NCBI GenBank assembly: GCA_964631175.1
Contig: CAZVWH010000113.1
Coordinates: 1 to 8,726, forward strand
DNA length: 8,726 bases
Origin: CAZVWH01 sp964631175
Lineage (GTDB): Bacteria > Planctomycetota > Phycisphaerae > Sedimentisphaerales > Anaerobacaceae
Direction of reading: 5' to 3'
A program made the translations under genes and the position numbers. The notes under the pieces were generated by a model. It saw only the letters and a list, made by a program, of their open reading frames with translations. It was not told the DNA's origin and made no database searches. Positions 5,718 to 8,726 of this stretch are shown piece after piece (the first letter of the stretch is position 1; each line of letters begins with the position of its first letter).

Positions 5718-6844
5718 TGCTTTAGTTTATTTCTGGCGGTTGCTTCAAGAACAGCAATAATGGCTAATACCATAATTATTTGAGTAAAAATTAGAATCGC
5801 GCCAGCCAGATTAACCTGATACAGAAAAGTTGCTCCAAGACCGGTGCAAAGCGTTGCCAGATATAGTGTCAGGACTGTTTGTTTATCGGATAGGCCTCGT
5901 CCTTTGAGTCGATGGGAAAAGTGCTGAGTATCACCGATGAAGGGGCTTTTACCCTGGCTTATACGCAGAAACGTCACGCTGATAAAGTCATATAGCGGCA
6001 CTGACATGACGACTAACGGCATAAAGACCGGATACCATTGACCGCTTTGTGCTTCGTGATAATATGTTGTGCGCAAAGTCAGAAGTGCTACGAAAAAGCC
6101 TATTACCAGCGAGCCTGCATCACCCATAAAGATTTTGGCTGGCGGGAAGTTAAAGACCAAAAAGCCGAGCAGTGTCCCTATTAAAACAATCGCAAGGCCG
6201 CCGACAAAAATCTGGCCACTCATGGCGGCAGCAAAAAATAAAATTCCAGTTGTTATAGCAGCAATACCGGCTGAAGCACCATCCATATTGTCGAGAAAAT
6301 TAAAGGCATTAATAATCAGGACTATCCAAACTGCCGAGAGGAAAGTCTGTATTATTTTGTTTTCAATAAATAATTCAACTCTGACCTCACCCCAAATAGC
6401 GGCAGCGATTGCAACGGCGAACTGAACAGCCAGTTTGAAAAATGGGCTAAGATGCTTTTTGTCATCCCATAGGCCGAGCGCAAATAGAACAGATAGACTG
6501 AGCAGTATGGTTAAAAGCTCATCCGTTTTACCTAAAAAGTCGGAAGGGGTGATATTAGCGGTTTGTGCCAGCGAATCAAGTCGGCTGGTTGCAAATCTTA
6601 TCACAGCCGTAGCAGCCAGCATGAAAATAAAAAGCGTAGCAAAGATAGCGATTCCACCCCCTAGGGGGACAATCCTTTTGTGATACCTGTCAGCCGATGG
6701 ATATGCAGCAAAGCCGATGCGGGTGGCTAAATTTTTTACAATGGCTGTCAAAAAAGTCGAAAGAGCAAATGAGGCGATAAGTAAAATTATTGCTAATGTA
6801 ATCAAAGTTATTTCTCCGAAGAACCAAAAAGTCGGGATTTCCAC
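5714..6844 (-). CDS. Undecaprenyl-phosphate glycosyl-1-phosphate transferase, WecA/TagO type (MraY family)
   Basis: Polytopic inner-membrane enzyme that transfers a sugar-1-phosphate (GlcNAc or similar) from UDP-sugar to undecaprenyl phosphate, the first step in O-antigen, teichoic-like or exopolysaccharide synthesis. At 376 residues it is close to family length. Hallmarks are YHKRIVPLGGGIAIF (54-68), the DD pair (127-128), NFLDNMDG (182-189), GDAGS (241-245) and the HFSHRL motif (308-313) that marks WecA-like rather than MraY enzymes. About ten hydrophobic segments alternate with short loops. The longest frame opens with GTG 6844 and overlaps the upstream gene by 37 bases without a good ribosome site. 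A TTG at 6805, two bases after the upstream stop and eight after GGAG (6817-6814), may be the true start and would remove 13 residues. Its stop overlaps the next gene's ATG, implying coupling. Sugar specificity is not visible. Confidence 0.92.
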   Translation of the reverse strand: MEIPTFWFFGEITLITLAIILLIASFALSTFLTAIVKNLATRIGFAAYPSADRYHKRIVPLGGGIAIFATLFIFMLAATAVIRFATSRLDSLAQTANITPSDFLGKTDELLTILLSLSVLFALGLWDDKKHLSPFFKLAVQFAVAIAAAIWGEVRVELFIENKIIQTFLSAVWIVLIINAFNFLDNMDGASAGIAAITTGILFFAAAMSGQIFVGGLAIVLIGTLLGFLVFNFPPAKIFMGDAGSLVIGFFVALLTLRTTYYHEAQSGQWYPVFMPLVVMSVPLYDFISVTFLRISQGKSPFIGDTQHFSHRLKGRGLSDKQTVLTLYLATLCTGLGATFLYQVNLAGAILIFTQIIMVLAIIAVLEATARNKLKQ

Positions 6845-7395
6845 TTTTTTTGTTGCGCCTGGTGTTTTAGCTGCTCCAATAATCGGGCCCTTACCTTCTC
6901 AAAGAACTCGAAATAGCACTCTTGTCTGTAATCCAGATATGTGTATGGCAGAGGACGCCAATAGCCTTTATCGAAGATAAGCGTTACCTCAGCGTACATT
7001 TTTTTGCCGATATATATACGATGCGAATAATTTTTTGTTGAGGCTAAGACAAGTTTTGAAGGCTCGATTGTGCCTGGGTCCAGATTGACCGGCCTGGGTA
7101 GTGGAAGTCCTAATCGAGCTGCTAATTTTTGCTCGAGCTTGTTTGTCTTGTGCTTGATTTTAACTAACAAAGCCGGGTCAATCAGATGTTCGGTGCTGAC
7201 GAATTGTCTCAAGATATTTGGGCCGGTCTGGTCTTTATAATAATCTGTCTGAACGAACGGCCATACATCGCTTGCGAGGTCGACTTTGTCGAACTTATCT
7301 TCTATCACCTCCATCGCAGCGAGCAGACACTGGCGGTCAGCGGCCAGAATGCCGATAATTAGTTTCACCGGTTTAGGCTCTTTAATGTCCCACAT
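6808..7395 (-). CDS. DUF4416 family protein
   Basis: A 195-residue soluble protein that I recognise as DUF4416, a family of unknown biochemical role in planctomycetes, deltaproteobacteria and other deep branches. Typical landmarks are the opening KEPKPVKLIIGILA (5-18), the central DVWPFVQTDYYKDQTGP (around 42-58), RQFVSTEHLIDP, then LDPGTIEPSKLVLASTKNYSHRIYIG and a tail with KGYWRPLPYTYLDYRQECYFEFF. There is no signal peptide or membrane segment. The start is ATG 7395, with only a weak upstream purine stretch. It is the first gene of the run that continues into the WecA-like and Wzy-like genes, overlapping or abutting the former, so co-transcription is likely and a role in surface glycan metabolism is a guess from position only. 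The tail RARLLEQLKHQAQQKKWKSR is strongly basic. Confidence 0.85.
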   Translation of the reverse strand: MWDIKEPKPVKLIIGILAADRQCLLAAMEVIEDKFDKVDLASDVWPFVQTDYYKDQTGPNILRQFVSTEHLIDPALLVKIKHKTNKLEQKLAARLGLPLPRPVNLDPGTIEPSKLVLASTKNYSHRIYIGKKMYAEVTLIFDKGYWRPLPYTYLDYRQECYFEFFEKVRARLLEQLKHQAQQKKWKSRLFGSSEK

Positions 7396-7417
7396 TCGAT
7401 CTTAATTTTTTCTGAAT

Positions 7418-7499
7418 CCCCCAATGAATTGGGGGGCTAAATATTTTTTTGTATTTGGCCCCGCAGTTTATCATCAAGATGCCGTATGGCACTGCGGGG
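7418..7499. terminator. Double hairpin between isomerase-like gene and DUF4416 gene; dispersed repeat copy
   Basis: CCCCCAAT (7418-7425) pairs with ATTGGGGG (7428-7435). GCTAAATATTT and a T run follow, then CCCCGCAGT (7459-7467) pairs with ACTGCGGGG (7491-7499), which is followed by TTCACAA. The order of parts matches the element at 3473-3515. On the minus strand it lies directly after the isomerase-like stop and just before the DUF4416 start, so it may end the first transcript and separate it from the glycan operon. Confidence 0.6.
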
Positions 7500-7507
7500 T
7501 TCACAAT

Positions 7508-8392
7508 TCATACATCGCAGATTCGCACGGCGTTGGCCAGAGATTCGATTGGATCGCGTTTCGGGACAAACTCATGCGCGACATAGCCTGTAAAACCGGT
7601 CTCGGCAATGGCCCGCATAATGGCAGGATAGTATAGCTCCTGTGTTTCGTCGATTTCGCCTCGACCCGGATTACCACCTGTGTGGTAGTGGCCGATGTAA
7701 TCCTTGTAAGTGCGAATCGTACGGATTATGTCACCTTCCATAATCTGAGCATGGTAGATGTCATACAAGATTTTTACACGTTCCGACCCAACTTTTTTGC
7801 ACACCTCCACGCCCCATTTCATATTGTCAAACATATAGTCCTTGTGGTTGACCTTGCTGTTTAGATATTCCAGACATATTGTCACCTTCTTCTGTTCAGC
7901 GTAGCCGACGAGCTGTTTTAAAGCCGCGACACTGTTTTCGATCCCTTCTTCATCTGACATACCGGCTCGATTACCTGGGAAGCTGATGACATTGGGATAT
8001 CCGTACTCAGCCGCAGCGTCGATGGCCAAGCGAATACTGGCAAGGCATTCAGCATGGTTCTCTTTCCTGTTTATACCTTTGGTAAGACCGTGAGTTTCTA
8101 TCATTGAGCAGATAAGGCCATGCTCTTTAAGGGTTGGAAAATCATTTGGCTTTAGCAAATCAATTGCTTTTAGGCCAATTTTTTTGACGATGGTACAAAG
8201 CTCAGCCAGCGAAAACTTGCCGTAGCACCACCTGCTGACCGACTGTTTGATTCTCTCATTTTTTACGATGCGTTCTACCTCATCTATACTCAGAGCCGGG
8301 GCTTTTTTAGCAAGTGCAGTGGCGATTGCACCTGCGGCTATCAGAGAAGAATTACGGATAAAGGTGCGTCTTGGAACTTTATTGTTATCCAT
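7508..8392 (-). CDS. Tat-exported hydroxypyruvate isomerase-like TIM-barrel protein
   Basis: 294 residues of the AP-endonuclease-2/xylose isomerase-like TIM-barrel superfamily, closest in motifs to hydroxypyruvate isomerase (Hyi). The N-terminus has a twin-arginine signal: PRRTFIRNS (7-15) then the hydrophobic SLIAAGAIATALA (16-28), so export folded with its metal is expected. Barrel landmarks are WCYGKFSLAELC (55-66), GLKAIDLL (73-80), CLEYLNSK with E175, ILYDIYHAQIMEGD with D211 and H214, GHYHTGGNPGRGEIDE (234-249) and YVAHEFVP with E274. By family comparison E175, D211 and E274, with H237 or a neighbour, are likely metal ligands. The start ATG 8392 has AAGGAG eight bases upstream. Such Tat-signal sugar isomerase-like proteins are abundant in planctomycetes; the true substrate is unknown. 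It is separated from the glycan operon by a double hairpin. Confidence 0.88.
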   Translation of the reverse strand: MDNNKVPRRTFIRNSSLIAAGAIATALAKKAPALSIDEVERIVKNERIKQSVSRWCYGKFSLAELCTIVKKIGLKAIDLLKPNDFPTLKEHGLICSMIETHGLTKGINRKENHAECLASIRLAIDAAAEYGYPNVISFPGNRAGMSDEEGIENSVAALKQLVGYAEQKKVTICLEYLNSKVNHKDYMFDNMKWGVEVCKKVGSERVKILYDIYHAQIMEGDIIRTIRTYKDYIGHYHTGGNPGRGEIDETQELYYPAIMRAIAETGFTGYVAHEFVPKRDPIESLANAVRICDV

Positions 8393-8400
8393 AGGATTTT

Positions 8401-8406
8401 CTCCTT
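8401..8406 (-). promoter_or_regulatory. Ribosome binding site of the isomerase-like gene
   Basis: AAGGAG on the minus strand is eight bases before ATG 8392. It confirms the start that includes the Tat signal. Confidence 0.65.
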
Positions 8407-8442
8407 ATTCCAGCATTATGTAAATTTTCTACTATGCCCTAC

Positions 8443-8565
<123 letters not shown>

Positions 8566-8570
8566 TTAGT

Positions 8571-8675
8571 AAGATTGCTTCGTCGCTTCGCGCCTAAGGG
8601 GCAAGTTCCTCGCAATGACATAATGTCGCACTTGGTGTCATTGTGAGCGAGGCATAGCCGAGCGTGGCAATCTCG
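8571..8675. repeat. Second copy of the GAAGCAATCT / TCATTGCGAG hairpin repeat
   Basis: AGATTGCTTCG (8572-8582) through CCTCGCAATGACA (about 8608-8620) forms one half. TGTCATTGTGAGCGAGGC (from 8636) through GGCAATCT (about 8666-8673) forms the inverted, more diverged half. The boxes match those inside the miniature element at 1207-1282. It abuts the preceding inverted-repeat element within six bases, so this end of the window is a cluster of repeats. Confidence 0.65.
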
Positions 8676-8726
8676 TATTCGCAACATTTTAAAATCGGGT
8701 ACTATACTTTTAATTGTTCTTTCAAT

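Overview
The window looks like a scaffolded piece of a metagenome-derived or draft bacterial genome, as a run of 100 N marks an assembly gap. GC content is moderate. The gene mix suggests a planctomycete of the Phycisphaerae/Sedimentisphaerales type: a secreted M3B oligoendopeptidase, a Tat-exported hydroxypyruvate isomerase-like TIM barrel, DUF4416, and an O-antigen ligase-like protein with a TPR tail. The dense load of small dispersed hairpin repeats fits too. The taxonomy is inference from gene content, not proof.

Layout. Positions 1-1337 (minus) hold the N-terminal two thirds of a pepF-like oligoendopeptidase; its zinc-site half lies beyond the left edge. A 139-bp IS66-like miniature element (1178-1316) sits inside its signal peptide. 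It has 12-bp terminal inverted repeats and an exact 8-bp target duplication. Positions 1338-2007 carry no convincing gene but end in a large hairpin with a T run. A small secreted coiled-coil protein follows (2008-2367, minus). Next comes a 316-bp intergenic stretch with an elaborate stem-loop (2451-2502), and then yebC (2684-3433, plus), the only plus-strand gene. A strong hairpin ends yebC convergently with the next block.

Positions 3511-7395 (minus) form a compact surface-glycan operon read right to left: a DUF4416 gene, a WecA/TagO-type glycosyl-1-phosphate transferase, and a Wzy/WaaL-like membrane protein with C-terminal TPRs. The last two overlap as ATGA. Within it the WecA-like enzyme would load a first sugar phosphate onto undecaprenyl phosphate, and the Wzy/WaaL-like protein would polymerise or ligate the lipid-linked glycan. 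Upstream lies a Tat-signal sugar isomerase-like gene (7508-8392, minus), separated by another copy of the dispersed hairpin. Positions 8393-8726 are almost entirely repeats.

The most notable content is mobile-repeat biology rather than a new multi-gene system. A miniature element inserted in frame (147 bp, 49 codons, no stop) into a signal peptide and appears to supply a replacement start and n-region. The polymerase/ligase gene has absorbed three repeat insertions, two of them 7-bp tandem arrays, all in hydrophilic loops between membrane segments. I see no CRISPR array, tRNA, rRNA or defence system.
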